Source: Legionella_C sp963803545 (lineage in GTDB: Bacteria; Pseudomonadota; Gammaproteobacteria; Legionellales; Legionellaceae). Taken from it: a DNA stretch of 64,000 nucleotides. Numbering within the stretch: the stretch's first letter is position 1; the number at the start of each line of letters is the position of its first letter. The position numbers and the translations under genes are program-made. Location of the stretch: assembly GCA_963803545.1 (NCBI GenBank), contig CAWDMX010000004.1:124001-188000 (forward strand), written 5' to 3'. Under the pieces are notes generated by a model. It worked only from the letters and a program-made list of their open reading frames with translations, searched no databases and was not told the origin of the DNA. This document shows, one piece after another, positions 1-9,123 of this stretch.

Positions 1-172
1 CTCCGCTTCCGGCAAAAGCATCTAAACAGCGGGCGTTGCGAACAACAGGAGCCAGCCAATTAAATAGGGTTTCTCGCACACGATCGGGCGTTGGCCTTAA
101 ACCAAGAATGGTTGGGAAAGAGATTTTTTTCCCACGGTATAAACCGCCAATTATGCGAATACTATTGTTCAT
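1..172 (-). CDS. rsmD: 16S rRNA (guanine966-N2)-methyltransferase RsmD, N-terminal part
   Basis: Only the first 57 codons lie in the window; the gene runs off the left edge on the minus strand. The translation from ATG at 172 begins MNNSIRIIGGLYRGKKISFP, then contains RPTPDRVRETLFNW and ends in LDAFAGSG. These are the RsmD N-terminal motif and the start of the SAM-binding motif I. RsmD methylates G966 of 16S rRNA. The start overlaps the end of the upstream M16 peptidase gene by 11 bp, which implies translational coupling. rsmD next to ftsY is a common gammaproteobacterial arrangement and supports the call. Confidence 0.88.
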   Translation of the reverse strand, partial: MNNSIRIIGGLYRGKKISFPTILGLRPTPDRVRETLFNWLAPVVRNARCLDAFAGSG

Positions 173-1463
173 TTTTACCAACAGTAACCAGCAATAATTT
201 CTTACTTTTTAAAAGTTTTGCAAAGGCTTGCTTGATATCCGTAGCGCTAACGGCTGCAACGTTCGCACTATAGGTCTCCAGATAATCATCGGGTAAATTA
301 TAAAAAGCACTGCGCATTAACACCGCCGCGGTGCTGCTATTGCTTTCTAAGGAGAGAGGAAAGCTGCCAATAATATAATTTTTTGCAGCCTCGAGTTCTT
401 CGTTAGACGGGCCTGTTTCAATAAAATCAGCCACTATAGAATGCGTTAATTTAATAGCCGAAGGGGCTTGCTCATTTTTAGTTGATAAACTCACCACAAA
501 CGGACCTTTACCAGGCAAGGGTTGAAATTGGCTAACCACTCCGTAGGTAAGGCCACGATTTTCCCGAACTTCGATGGCTAGACGGGATACTAAGGTCCCA
601 CCACCTAAAATATAGTTCCCGACCAAAAGCGGAAAATAGTCCGCATCTTGATGATCAATTCCTACTTGACCAAGTCGCACCATAGTTTGTGAGGATGGAA
701 AATTGATAGAGATAGTTTCGGCTTTATCAAGATGTTGCGCCAATTGAAGGGCGGGTTGCCGGTCGCCACTAGGTAATGCTGAAAGCAATTGCTCACTTAT
801 TTGATGCGCTTGCTCAGACGAAATAGCTCCCACCATTACGAGTACGGCATTTTTAGCAACAAAATTTTTGCGATAAAATTGTTTAACGTTTTTCATCGAA
901 AGCGCTTTCACGTTTTTTTCAGTTCCTTTTACCGGATGGCCATAAGGATGGTTTTTATATAAAGCGTCCATAAATACAGTGTTAGCAACGTCATCAGGCG
1001 ACTCTTTTGATTGTAAAATAGACATTATTTGTTGTTTTTTTTGGTGCGTAAGATTACTTTGTTTAAACGATGGCTCGGTAATAATTGATGTGAAAGTAGC
1101 AAGAGCTTGTTGCCGTTCACTTTTACCGGCTAAAGTTTTCAACTGGAATAAAGCCATATCTCTCGTGGTGCTGTAATGATACTGCGCGCCTACATCGGCT
1201 AACTGCTCGGCTATTTGGCTGGTATTAAAACGGTTACTACCTTGACTCATTAGGCTTGTAGTCAAAGCAGCTAGACCAAAATTCTTATCTTCGTAAGCGG
1301 ATCCTGCAAAAAACGCCAAATCAACTTCCAAAATTGGTACTTGAGGCGCTTTTGAAAAGACAACGTTGGCTCCATTAGAGGTAACCCAACGCTCAATAGG
1401 CACCGTGCTTGCAAAGAGGTTTGATACCAGTAGTAAAAAAGTTGCGGTTATTATTTTTTTCAT
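162..1463 (-). CDS. M16 family peptidase homologue lacking the zinc motif (partner subunit)
   Basis: A 433-residue protein with an N-terminal signal peptide (hydrophobic segment to about residue 18, then FAST). It has the two-domain M16 fold, with RENRGLTYGV near residue 305 as in the C-terminal M16 domain. The HxxEH zinc-binding motif is absent: the corresponding segment reads AALTTSLMSQG. It lies 3 bp downstream of a complete M16 peptidase gene. Such pairs usually form periplasmic heterodimers with one catalytic and one substrate-binding subunit; that role is inferred. It overlaps rsmD downstream. Confidence 0.85.
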   Translation of the reverse strand: MKKIITATFLLLVSNLFASTVPIERWVTSNGANVVFSKAPQVPILEVDLAFFAGSAYEDKNFGLAALTTSLMSQGSNRFNTSQIAEQLADVGAQYHYSTTRDMALFQLKTLAGKSERQQALATFTSIITEPSFKQSNLTHQKKQQIMSILQSKESPDDVANTVFMDALYKNHPYGHPVKGTEKNVKALSMKNVKQFYRKNFVAKNAVLVMVGAISSEQAHQISEQLLSALPSGDRQPALQLAQHLDKAETISINFPSSQTMVRLGQVGIDHQDADYFPLLVGNYILGGGTLVSRLAIEVRENRGLTYGVVSQFQPLPGKGPFVVSLSTKNEQAPSAIKLTHSIVADFIETGPSNEELEAAKNYIIGSFPLSLESNSSTAAVLMRSAFYNLPDDYLETYSANVAAVSATDIKQAFAKLLKSKKLLLVTVGKNEQ

Positions 1464-1466
1464 AAT

Positions 1467-2786
1467 TTAAGCCTTATGTTCAGACAAAGGTAATAAATGG
1501 GCTTCGCTAAGTGCGGATTGGGTAAAATATTGGCGCGCTGTTTGTTGGATTTGTTCAGGGGTTATCGCGTTAATGCTTTCCCGATATTCATTTGATCGTT
1601 CCCAGCCCAATTGCAGTGTTTCTAACAGGCCTAGCTCCATAGCTTGACCAAATATGGAGTCTTGCTCAAAAGTTTTTTGGGCAATAAGTTGATTCTTGAC
1701 TCGTTTTAACTCAGCAGCATCGACTGGTTTTTGCTGCAATAGATAAATCTCGTGCACGATGCTTTTTTTCGTCTGTTCCAAGGTATGGGGAACGGCTGGA
1801 GTGGCCGAAATTACAAATTGTGAGGAGTATCGGCTGTAGAGGTTGTAAAAGGTATCTGTACTACTAGCGATATGGTGCTTATGAACAATATTTTTATTAA
1901 AGCGACTGCTTTCATCAGCATCTAAAATTCCCGCAATAATTTCAAGCGCGTAGGGAGTCCATGCGTTTTTAGTAGTCACAATACTGGGTACCGCGTAGCC
2001 CATAATCAGCATAGGAACATGAGCGGCTGCGTGCACCTCAATTTTTTTAGCGCCAACTTCGGGTGGTTCTGTTTGATTTTTTCTATTAAAAGTAGGTTTT
2101 TTTGTAATAGCTCCAAAATAAAGCTTAGCAAGTCGATACACCTCATCGGCCTTCACATCACCGACCACGACTAAAGTTGCGTTGTTAGGGGCGTAAAAAC
2201 TGTTATACCACGCCTTAACATCGGTAATTGTCATTTGGTTTAAGTCACTCATCCACCCTATAACTGGATGATGATAGGGCGAGGCCAGGTGCGCTGTGGC
2301 TAGAAATCGTTCGTAGGCTAGTGCTTGCGGGTTATCATCGGTTCTCAAGCGTCGCTCTTCTTTAATGACCTCAATCTCATTTTTAAACTGCTTAGGATCA
2401 AGCAAGAGGTTTTTCATACGATCGGCTTCTAATTCTAGGCTTATAGGCAGCTGCGAACTGGCAATTTTCTCATAATAAGCGGTGTAGTCGGTGTTCGTGA
2501 AAGCATTTTCCTGGCCGCCAATACGGGCTATTGTTTTTGAAAACACTCCTAGTGGGTGGGATGAGGTTCCTTTAAACATCATATGTTCAAGAGCATGGGA
2601 AACCCCAGTTATTCCACCAGGTTCATCCGCCGAGCCAATATTATACCAAATCATGCTCACTGCTACGGGTGAGCGATGATCTTCTTTTACTAAAATTTTC
2701 AAACCATTAGGCAAAATAAATTTTTCTACCGCACATAATGCTTGACAAGAAAGCATGGAAAAAATAATCATCAACGCGAAACGCAT
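1467..2786 (-). CDS. M16 family zinc peptidase (catalytic subunit), exported
   Basis: A 439-residue protein with a signal peptide (about residues 1-18, ending at CALCA). The inverted zinc motif HALEH is intact near residue 65. The third zinc ligand is expected in the downstream EIEVIKEER segment. The family (pitrilysin/insulinase-like) degrades peptides in the periplasm. The gene starts a leftward operon with the inactive homologue and rsmD. It is divergent from ftsY across about 60 bp, so the two promoters must share that gap. Length and motif order fit bacterial YmxG/PqqL-like M16 proteins. Confidence 0.9.
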   Translation of the reverse strand: MRFALMIIFSMLSCQALCAVEKFILPNGLKILVKEDHRSPVAVSMIWYNIGSADEPGGITGVSHALEHMMFKGTSSHPLGVFSKTIARIGGQENAFTNTDYTAYYEKIASSQLPISLELEADRMKNLLLDPKQFKNEIEVIKEERRLRTDDNPQALAYERFLATAHLASPYHHPVIGWMSDLNQMTITDVKAWYNSFYAPNNATLVVVGDVKADEVYRLAKLYFGAITKKPTFNRKNQTEPPEVGAKKIEVHAAAHVPMLIMGYAVPSIVTTKNAWTPYALEIIAGILDADESSRFNKNIVHKHHIASSTDTFYNLYSRYSSQFVISATPAVPHTLEQTKKSIVHEIYLLQQKPVDAAELKRVKNQLIAQKTFEQDSIFGQAMELGLLETLQLGWERSNEYRESINAITPEQIQQTARQYFTQSALSEAHLLPLSEHKA

Positions 2787-2847
2787 GAATTAACCTCTAT
2801 GCAAAAAAAGATGATAGAATTCCACATTTCCGGTGATTTGTATACTT

Positions 2848-3858
2848 ATGATTAAATGGCTTAAAAGAAAACAAGATGTTGAAGATAATTTAGTAAACGA
2901 TACGAGTGAATCCGTTACTGCGCATGCGCCTGTTCCTAAAGGATTTTATTCTGGCATTAAAGAAAGTCTTGCCAAAACCCGACTGCAGTTAGGCAACGGT
3001 ATTGGTCGGCTTTTACTAGGCAAGAAAACTATTGATGCAGGTGTGCTAGAAGATTTGGAAACGGTATTAATTCAATCCGATATTGGAGTTGAAACCTCAC
3101 GATTATTGTTGGATGAGTTAAGCCAGGAGGTCGCTCGCAATCAGTTGACCGATGGTGATGCGCTGTTTCGTGCTTTGCAAAATAAACTGAGCGCAATCTT
3201 GGATAAAAATTCAGCGCCGTTGTTATTAGATTCAACCACAAAAAAACCGTTTGTTCTTCTCATGGTTGGTGTTAATGGGGCGGGTAAAACGACTACCATT
3301 GGCAAACTAGCCAAACAATTTCAGCAACAAGGTAAAAAAGTGATGCTTGGTGCGGGCGACACCTTTCGGGCGGCGGCTGTTGAGCAATTGAAGGTTTGGG
3401 GCGAACGCAATCAAATTCCGGTTATCTCTCAGCATTCCGGAGCAGACAGCGCCTCGGTTAGCTACGACGCGCTGCAAGCGGCAATTGCTCGAAATGTAGA
3501 TGTTTTAATAGTAGATACGGCAGGACGCTTGCACACGCAAACAAATCTTATGGAAGAACTTAAAAAAATTAAGCGGGTTTTGCAAAAGGTTGACCCTGAA
3601 ATGCCACAGGAAATTATGCTCGTGTTGGACGCCAGTATTGGTCAAAATGCGCTTAATCAAGCTCGAGAATTCCACCAAGCTGTTGGTTTGACCGGTATTA
3701 CGATGACTAAATTAGACGGCACTGCGAAAGGTGGAATTGTATTTGCCATAGCAAACGAGCTTTCTATACCATTCCGGTACTTGGGACTTGGCGAAAAAAT
3801 TGACGATTTAAAAGACTTTGAAGCGGACTCTTTTGTAAAGGCTATTTTTAATGATTAA
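2848..3858 (+). CDS. ftsY: Signal recognition particle receptor FtsY
   Basis: FtsY is the SRP receptor GTPase that targets ribosome-nascent chains to the inner membrane. GTPase motifs are clear: P-loop GVNGAGKTTT (about 141-150), DTFRAAAVEQL, DTAGRLHTQ and TKLDGTAKGG. I chose ATG at 2848 (MIKWLKRKQ); an in-frame GTG at 2833 would add five residues with no better ribosome site. The acidic A domain is very short (about 35 residues against about 200 in E. coli), leaving mainly the NG core. The 3' end overlaps ftsE by 8 bp, giving the classical ftsYEX order. Confidence 0.96.
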   Translation: MIKWLKRKQDVEDNLVNDTSESVTAHAPVPKGFYSGIKESLAKTRLQLGNGIGRLLLGKKTIDAGVLEDLETVLIQSDIGVETSRLLLDELSQEVARNQLTDGDALFRALQNKLSAILDKNSAPLLLDSTTKKPFVLLMVGVNGAGKTTTIGKLAKQFQQQGKKVMLGAGDTFRAAAVEQLKVWGERNQIPVISQHSGADSASVSYDALQAAIARNVDVLIVDTAGRLHTQTNLMEELKKIKRVLQKVDPEMPQEIMLVLDASIGQNALNQAREFHQAVGLTGITMTKLDGTAKGGIVFAIANELSIPFRYLGLGEKIDDLKDFEADSFVKAIFND

Positions 3859-4501
3859 ATTTCATCAGGTAACCAAGCGCTACCCCGGTGGGCTTGAGGT
3901 TTTAAACCAGGTTAATTTTACCTTGCCAAAAGGAGAGTTAATTTTTGTTACCGGCCATTCTGGGGCGGGTAAAACAACGTTTTTAAAATTGATTGCAAAG
4001 CTTGAGTTACCTACATCCGGGCAAATTATTATTAATGGTGTAGAAATTAATAAGCTTAAAAAAAATAATGTTGCCCGCTTCCGCCGAAATATTGGAATTA
4101 TTCTGCAATCCCCAAATCTATTAAGTGATAGGACTGTTTTCGATAATGTTGCCCTACCACTTACCCTTACCGGTGCGTCTTCAGGAATAATTGTCAAGCG
4201 GGTGCACGCGGCCTTAGACCTGGTTGGTTTATTGTTTAAAGAAAAAATGCTACCAATTCATTTATCTTGTGGAGAGCAACAGCGTGTGAGTATCGCACGC
4301 GCGGTAGTTAATAAGCCCTCACTATTAATAGCCGATGAGCCAACGGGCAATTTAGACCCGGCGCTTTCCTTAGAAACCATGAACTTATTTACTCAATTTA
4401 ATCAAGCGGGCGTAAGTGTTGTTGTGGCAACGCATGACTTAGCGCTAATTGCGCGCATGAAACACCGGATAGTACAAATTCGAGAAGGAAAGATATGCTA
4501 G
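3851..4501 (+). CDS. ftsE: Cell division ATP-binding protein FtsE
   Basis: A 216-residue ABC ATPase that works with FtsX at the division septum, coupling ATP hydrolysis to periplasmic peptidoglycan hydrolase activation. Walker A is GHSGAGKTTF near residue 36 and Walker B is LLIADEPTGNLD. The ABC signature reads LSCGEQQRVSIARA instead of LSGGEQQRV: the third residue, normally Gly, is Cys (TGT). The gene overlaps ftsY upstream (8 bp) and ftsX downstream (7 bp), so the three are translationally coupled. Confidence 0.95.
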   Translation: MIKFHQVTKRYPGGLEVLNQVNFTLPKGELIFVTGHSGAGKTTFLKLIAKLELPTSGQIIINGVEINKLKKNNVARFRRNIGIILQSPNLLSDRTVFDNVALPLTLTGASSGIIVKRVHAALDLVGLLFKEKMLPIHLSCGEQQRVSIARAVVNKPSLLIADEPTGNLDPALSLETMNLFTQFNQAGVSVVVATHDLALIARMKHRIVQIREGKIC

Positions 4502-5421
4502 CGTGGGTGAAAAACTTGGGTGTTTTGCATGGGCAGGCAGCCTTTTCAAGCTTCACCAGTTTGTGTGGGCGTCCTTTTAGCACCATTGTTACGGTCTGTG
4601 TGATTGCTATGGCGCTTACGCTACCAGCATTATTTTGGGTATTCAGTGATAATTTGCACCAAATAACTCAGCAGGTTCGTAAAGGGAACCCTATATCCTT
4701 GTATTTGATAGATTCTACCGACGCTACGGCTGATAAAACACGTCAGCAAGTCGAGGCGATGGACGGTGTGCGCAACGTTACTCTTAGAACAGCAGAACAA
4801 GGCCTGCAAGAGCTGCAAGAACAAGAAGGTATGCAGGATATAATGCGTTATTTATCTAAAAATCCATTGCCCAGCTTGATTGAGGTTATACCCGAAAATT
4901 CCATGAGTAACCCTGATAAAATCAAAATTTTGTTTGAAAAGTTACAAGCGTTACCAACCGTTGATAAAGCTAAGTTGGATATGGACTGGGTAACCCATCT
5001 TCATGCGTTTCTTAGTTTCTTTAAAGATACAGCACAAGTATTAATTGCACTGCTAGCTTTTGCGGTCATTCTGATAGTCGGCAATACCTTGCGCATTGCG
5101 GTGCATAATAAATACGAAGAAATACAAGTTTTAAAATTATTAGGCGCGACCAATGCCTTTATAACGCGCCCCTATCTCTATGCGGGGATATGGTATGGTC
5201 TCCTTGGGGCGCTCCTTGCTATTTTATTTATAAATATATTTTTACTTAGTCTAGCCTTATTAATACAACAGCTTGCAGCGGTTTACCATATGCATTATCC
5301 TCTTTTGGGATTGACGATTTCTCAAGCCTATTCTATATTTATCGCTGCAATGATTTTAGGCTGGGTTGGCGCTAAATTTTCTATAAAAAAACAATTGGCT
5401 TCCGTAGAGGCATTAAAGTAG
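4495..5421 (+). CDS. ftsX: Cell division ABC permease FtsX
   Basis: A 308-residue membrane protein. There is one hydrophobic segment near residues 25-45, then a periplasmic region of about 130 residues, then three membrane segments near 175-200, 225-260 and 275-300. That is the four-TM FtsX topology. The segment GNTLRIAVHNKYEEIQVLKLLGAT is the conserved cytoplasmic loop of FtsX/MacB permeases, which contacts FtsE. It overlaps ftsE by 7 bp and is followed 62 bp later by rpoH. Confidence 0.95.
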   Translation: MLAWVKNLGVLHGQAAFSSFTSLCGRPFSTIVTVCVIAMALTLPALFWVFSDNLHQITQQVRKGNPISLYLIDSTDATADKTRQQVEAMDGVRNVTLRTAEQGLQELQEQEGMQDIMRYLSKNPLPSLIEVIPENSMSNPDKIKILFEKLQALPTVDKAKLDMDWVTHLHAFLSFFKDTAQVLIALLAFAVILIVGNTLRIAVHNKYEEIQVLKLLGATNAFITRPYLYAGIWYGLLGALLAILFINIFLLSLALLIQQLAAVYHMHYPLLGLTISQAYSIFIAAMILGWVGAKFSIKKQLASVEALK

Positions 5422-5429
5422 TGTATAAT
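5400..5429 (+). promoter_or_regulatory. Candidate sigma-70 promoter for rpoH
   Basis: A perfect -10 hexamer TATAAT lies at 5424-5429, just after the ftsX stop codon. A weak -35 TTCCGT lies 18 bp upstream (5400-5405). It would give rpoH its own transcript with a leader of about 45 nt, besides read-through from ftsYEX. Only the -10 is a strong match. Confidence 0.4.
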
Positions 5430-5483
5430 ATAGTTCCAAAACATCTAAACATTCGCTTATTTGTAAGATTTAAGAGGTAGTTT

Positions 5484-6338
5484 ATGACCAGACAATTGCA
5501 ATTGGCTTCTTTAGCCTTTCCTATTGGCAGTTTAGATGCCTATATTCACTCAGTTAACCAAATTTCAATGCTAACTCCCGAAGAGGAATACGAGTGCGCT
5601 CAACGATTTCAGTCCGAAGGGGATATTGAAAGCGCGCGACGCTTAGTGCTCGCGCATTTGCGCTATGTAGTGCGCGTAGCTCGCGGGTATCTTGGCTATG
5701 GTTTACCCCTTAATGATCTTATTCAAGAGGGTAATATGGGGTTGATGAAGGCGGTAAAACGTTTTGATCCCAGTGTTGGAGTACGCCTGGTGTCTTTTGC
5801 GGTGCATTGGATTAAAGCAGAAATTCATGAGTTTGTTCTGCGCAACTGGCGCATTGTTAAAATAGCGACTACTAAAGCGCAACGAAAATTATTTTTTAAC
5901 TTGCGTCAAATGAAAAGCAGACTCGGCTGGTTAAGTAACGAAGAGGTGCATGCGGTCGCAAGTGACTTAGGGGTTAGTACTAAAGAAGTATTAACTATGG
6001 AGCGGCGGCTCAATTCAATGGATACCGCGTTTGATCCAGTCAACTCGACTACCGATGACGATGACTTTAAGGCACCAGCGAATTATTTATTCGATGAACA
6101 CAATGATCCGGCTTATTTGATTGAAAAAGAGCGCGGTGGTGATGTTAATCGCGAGAATCTGTACGCCGCTTTTGACCGTCTGGACGAGCGAAGCCAGGAT
6201 ATTTTACAACAACGGTGGTTTGCGGATAAGAAAGCAACCCTGCATGAACTTGCTGATAAATACGACGTTTCTGCAGAGCGCATTCGACAGCTTGAGCAAA
6301 ATGCAATAAAGAAACTACGTCAATTTATGGAAGCTTAA
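5484..6338 (+). CDS. rpoH: RNA polymerase heat-shock sigma factor RpoH (sigma-32)
   Basis: A 284-residue sigma-70 family factor. Region 2 includes NDLIQEGNMGLMKAVKRFDP and the DNA-melting segment with SFAVHWIKAEIHEFV. The RpoH box, QRKLFFNLRQ, sits near residue 133 and separates RpoH from other sigma factors. Region 4 ends with the helix-turn-helix YDVSAERIRQLEQNAIKKLR. A good ribosome site (AAGAGGT) precedes ATG at 5484. It directs transcription of chaperone and protease genes. Its position after ftsX is conserved in Gammaproteobacteria. Confidence 0.96.
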   Translation: MTRQLQLASLAFPIGSLDAYIHSVNQISMLTPEEEYECAQRFQSEGDIESARRLVLAHLRYVVRVARGYLGYGLPLNDLIQEGNMGLMKAVKRFDPSVGVRLVSFAVHWIKAEIHEFVLRNWRIVKIATTKAQRKLFFNLRQMKSRLGWLSNEEVHAVASDLGVSTKEVLTMERRLNSMDTAFDPVNSTTDDDDFKAPANYLFDEHNDPAYLIEKERGGDVNRENLYAAFDRLDERSQDILQQRWFADKKATLHELADKYDVSAERIRQLEQNAIKKLRQFMEA

Positions 6339-6512
6339 AATTTAGTCTATGCGTTTGATAGTATTTGCGTAAATTCTCAGGTAAAGTAATCGGCTATCAC
6401 GATTGTTATAGATACGCAATTTGTTGCTTTGATAAATTTAAAAAAACGAGCTAGGCTTTATTTAGCATTATAGTGGTGTGGACGGATCTACCAACTTAGG
6501 ATACGCACTGGA

Positions 6513-7064
6513 ATGGACTCAGGAATTAGCTCGTGGTTTTCGCGCACTAAATATTTAGGTTTTACGCTAGTAGAGCTACTCGTTACGCTTGCTGTTCTTG
6601 CTATTTTGCTCATTATTGCTGCCCCCAGTTTTCAATCTATATTATTAAACTCACGACAAAACGTAGCGGTTGACGGGTTGGTTAATGCTTTAGTCTTTGC
6701 GCGTAATAACGCATTAATATTAAACAGCACCATACTGGTTTGCCCCTTCTCAGCGCTGGGATCTGCGAGTTGTGGATCAAACTGGACTTTGGGGTGGATT
6801 GTCGTAAGTCAGCCAGCAACGGGTGCGTCGGTCATTTTACAAACATTCCAAGGTCGTGCTTTGGGTCCCACAATTTCAAGTACCGCGACCAGTCTAAGTT
6901 TTAGCGGAAAAGGAATTGCGACGAGCCTTGTTAATTTCAAAATTTGCGACAGTCGCGGAGCAGCGTTTGGGCGCTCCGTTCAAGTCCTTACATCGGGCTA
7001 TGTGCAGCTGGGTCATACTCCAGGGCAAGCCGTCTGGGATGGAGGCGCGTTAACATGTCCATAA
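6513..7064 (+). CDS. fimT: Type IV minor pilin, GspH/FimT family
   Basis: A 183-residue prepilin. After a leader of about 16 residues comes the type III signal LGFTLVELLVTLAVLAILL: prepilin peptidase cleaves after Gly and Glu5 is present. The C-terminal part matches GspH/FimT (SFSGKGIA, then a Cys-containing strand NFKICDSRG). Minor pilins prime pilus assembly and sit near the tip. It is the first gene of the fimT/U-pilV-pilW-pilX-pilY1-pilE cluster and overlaps pilV by 10 bp. FimU would be an equally valid name by position. Confidence 0.87.
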   Translation: MDSGISSWFSRTKYLGFTLVELLVTLAVLAILLIIAAPSFQSILLNSRQNVAVDGLVNALVFARNNALILNSTILVCPFSALGSASCGSNWTLGWIVVSQPATGASVILQTFQGRALGPTISSTATSLSFSGKGIATSLVNFKICDSRGAAFGRSVQVLTSGYVQLGHTPGQAVWDGGALTCP

Positions 7065-7567
7065 ATTACCGCGGATTTGCGTTGCTGGAAGTGTTGATAA
7101 CAATGGTTATAATGGCGGTTACTATGCTTGGAATTGCATCTCTATTACTAAACGCGCATCGCACCAGTAGTTCGAATTATCTCAAACAGCAGTATATGCA
7201 GTCGATGTATAATATTATTGATAAAATGCGGGCAAACAAAGCAGCTGTTATTGCCGGCAATTATAATGTGAGCTCTATTTCCTCAGGCGCGCCCAACCTG
7301 CCTCCCCAGCCCTCAGCTAACTGCGATATCTCAAGCTGCACAGCAACGCAATTGGCCGCTTACGACACTTGGTATTGGTTAACTCAAGATATTGGCCTTT
7401 TGCCAAAAGGTTCTGGGGCAATTACGACCCAAACAGTTGGTAACAATACTGTGGTGACCGTTACTATACAGATAGACGACAGCCCAGCTCAAGTTTTATT
7501 CGGTGCTAACGGCCAAGCGGGTGGAAACTCGGGTCAACTCACTGATTCTATTAAGACATCATTATGA
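7055..7567 (+). CDS. pilV: Type IV minor pilin PilV
   Basis: A 170-residue protein counted from ATG at 7055 (MSINYRGFALLEVLITMVIM), which puts the prepilin cleavage site six residues from the start. Longer in-frame starts inside fimT give an implausible leader. Glu5 is present in RGFALLE. The region after the pilin helix has the PilV-like Cys pair in SANCDISSCTATQLAAYD. It overlaps fimT and, by 4 bp, pilW. PilV is a core minor pilin that helps initiate pilus assembly. Confidence 0.88.
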   Translation: MSINYRGFALLEVLITMVIMAVTMLGIASLLLNAHRTSSSNYLKQQYMQSMYNIIDKMRANKAAVIAGNYNVSSISSGAPNLPPQPSANCDISSCTATQLAAYDTWYWLTQDIGLLPKGSGAITTQTVGNNTVVTVTIQIDDSPAQVLFGANGQAGGNSGQLTDSIKTSL

Positions 7568-8616
7568 AAATTTATAAAACACATGGATTATCAATTGTTG
7601 AGTTTATGGTGGCGATTGGTATTGGGTTGTTTCTTGTTGCAACTTTTTTAGGCGTGTATCTCACTCAGACGCAAACCTACCGCACGAGCATGGGGCAAGC
7701 GGCAACCCAAACCGCAGAAAATATAATTAATGAGATGGTCACACCGGTAATTAGAGGAGCCGGTTATACGGGTTGCGCAACAGTTGCTCAAAGTTTGTCT
7801 AATTTAAATAATGGCAGCGCACTGCCTTTAAGCAATCTGAACATTATGCCCGCTTTCGTCATGGGGTATAACGCAAACAGTAATCTCATACAATTTAATG
7901 CGGCTAATGAAACAACCGCAGGTCGCTGGACCCCCAGCCTTGATGCAGGACTCGTAGGCAATGTTGAGGCCGGATCAGATGTGCTTGTTATCCTTAGCGC
8001 AGTACCCTCTACAGCACCTATTGGTGTCACCACAATCAGTCCGACCTCAAGTTCTCTCATTATTCAAGACGCCTCCACGGTAAGATCGGGACAGTATGCG
8101 GCTGTTTCAGACTGTTTAAAAACATCAATATTCAAAGTTACTGGAGTCAGTGGCAACACCATCACGCATGCCACCGGCGGTGCAATGTCAAATTCCGATT
8201 CAATACTCACCGTTTCCTTCCCGGTAGGATCGCAATATGTTCCTATGCAGCAGGAAGCCTATTTTGTTGGGCAAGGAACCGGGGGACAAAGTGCGCTAAA
8301 AAAAGCAATTTTTGATGGCACAACCTGGATCGTAGAACCCTTGATTCCGGGTGTGGATATGATGCATGTTGTCTATGGAATTGGCAGTAATGGCTCTATT
8401 ACACAGTATGTCGGTGCGCAAAGTGTTACAAACTGGAGCCAGGTATATGCTATACGCCTAAGTTTTTTAATTGCCGGGCCAATTGGCTCAGGCAGTCAAA
8501 GTGCTACCAACCCCAATACCTTCACGATGCTTGGTAACACCGTCATTCTTCCTCGGGATAACCGCTTACGCCATCCCTACGAGATAACCGTTTATTTGAG
8601 AAACGCACTATTATGA
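7564..8616 (+). CDS. pilW: Type IV pilus minor pilin / assembly protein PilW
   Basis: A 350-residue protein with the N-terminal prepilin signal HGLSIVEFMVAIGIGLFLVA (cleavage after Gly, Glu5 present). The long C-terminal domain is typical of PilW, including a GYTGC segment near residue 70 and a PYEITVYLRNA end. PilW is one of the priming-complex minor pilins that link PilY1 to the fibre. The ATGA overlaps at both ends with pilV and pilX show tight coupling in the operon. Confidence 0.87.
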   Translation: MKIYKTHGLSIVEFMVAIGIGLFLVATFLGVYLTQTQTYRTSMGQAATQTAENIINEMVTPVIRGAGYTGCATVAQSLSNLNNGSALPLSNLNIMPAFVMGYNANSNLIQFNAANETTAGRWTPSLDAGLVGNVEAGSDVLVILSAVPSTAPIGVTTISPTSSSLIIQDASTVRSGQYAAVSDCLKTSIFKVTGVSGNTITHATGGAMSNSDSILTVSFPVGSQYVPMQQEAYFVGQGTGGQSALKKAIFDGTTWIVEPLIPGVDMMHVVYGIGSNGSITQYVGAQSVTNWSQVYAIRLSFLIAGPIGSGSQSATNPNTFTMLGNTVILPRDNRLRHPYEITVYLRNALL

Positions 8617-9104
8617 GAATTGCACGCACTCAGCAAAAAGGCTCAACACTATTGGTTATGCTAATCTTGCTATTAATTTTATCGGTAATTGCCGTGCGCC
8701 AATTTTCGTTTATGACGGTCAACACTAAATCAATAAGCAATACGCGTGACGCGATGAATACCTATTTCGCCACCGAAGGCGCTCTTAGTCAGGCAAGCAC
8801 AGCACTATTAACCGGCGGTTACACAACAAATAATTTTTCTGCAAATAGCAATGGTTTATTTTTATTCAATCCTACTACTGCACCAATCTGGAGCACAATT
8901 AATTGGGCGGCAGCAATTCCTTCAACTTTTACAGATACGAGTGTTCGGGCGGCTTATATAATTGAACTGTTGCCGGCCATCACGCCACCTGGAAGCAGTA
9001 TGAAAAAACCTACTTTTGTGTACCGCATAACAGCGCGCGGTACTCGTACGGATAGCCCTGTTGCACCGGTTATTTTACAAAGTATTGTACTAGTTCCTCA
9101 ATAA
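8613..9104 (+). CDS. pilX: Type IV pilus minor pilin PilX
   Basis: A 163-residue protein whose N-terminus KGSTLLVMLILLLILSVIAV matches the PilX N-terminal family. The prepilin Gly cleavage site is present, but position 5 is not Glu, as is usual in PilX. The central SISNTRDAMNTYFATEGAL resembles the conserved PilX helix. It overlaps pilW by 4 bp and is followed by pilY1 after 19 bp (measured to the preferred pilY1 start). PilX interacts with PilY1 in the pilus priming complex. Confidence 0.85.
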   Translation: MRIARTQQKGSTLLVMLILLLILSVIAVRQFSFMTVNTKSISNTRDAMNTYFATEGALSQASTALLTGGYTTNNFSANSNGLFLFNPTTAPIWSTINWAAAIPSTFTDTSVRAAYIIELLPAITPPGSSMKKPTFVYRITARGTRTDSPVAPVILQSIVLVPQ

Positions 9105-9123
9105 TATGACAGAAGGATTACGA

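Noticed and set aside
2833..2847. Upstream GTG start for ftsY
   Set aside because: It adds five atypical residues and has no better ribosome site than ATG at 2848.
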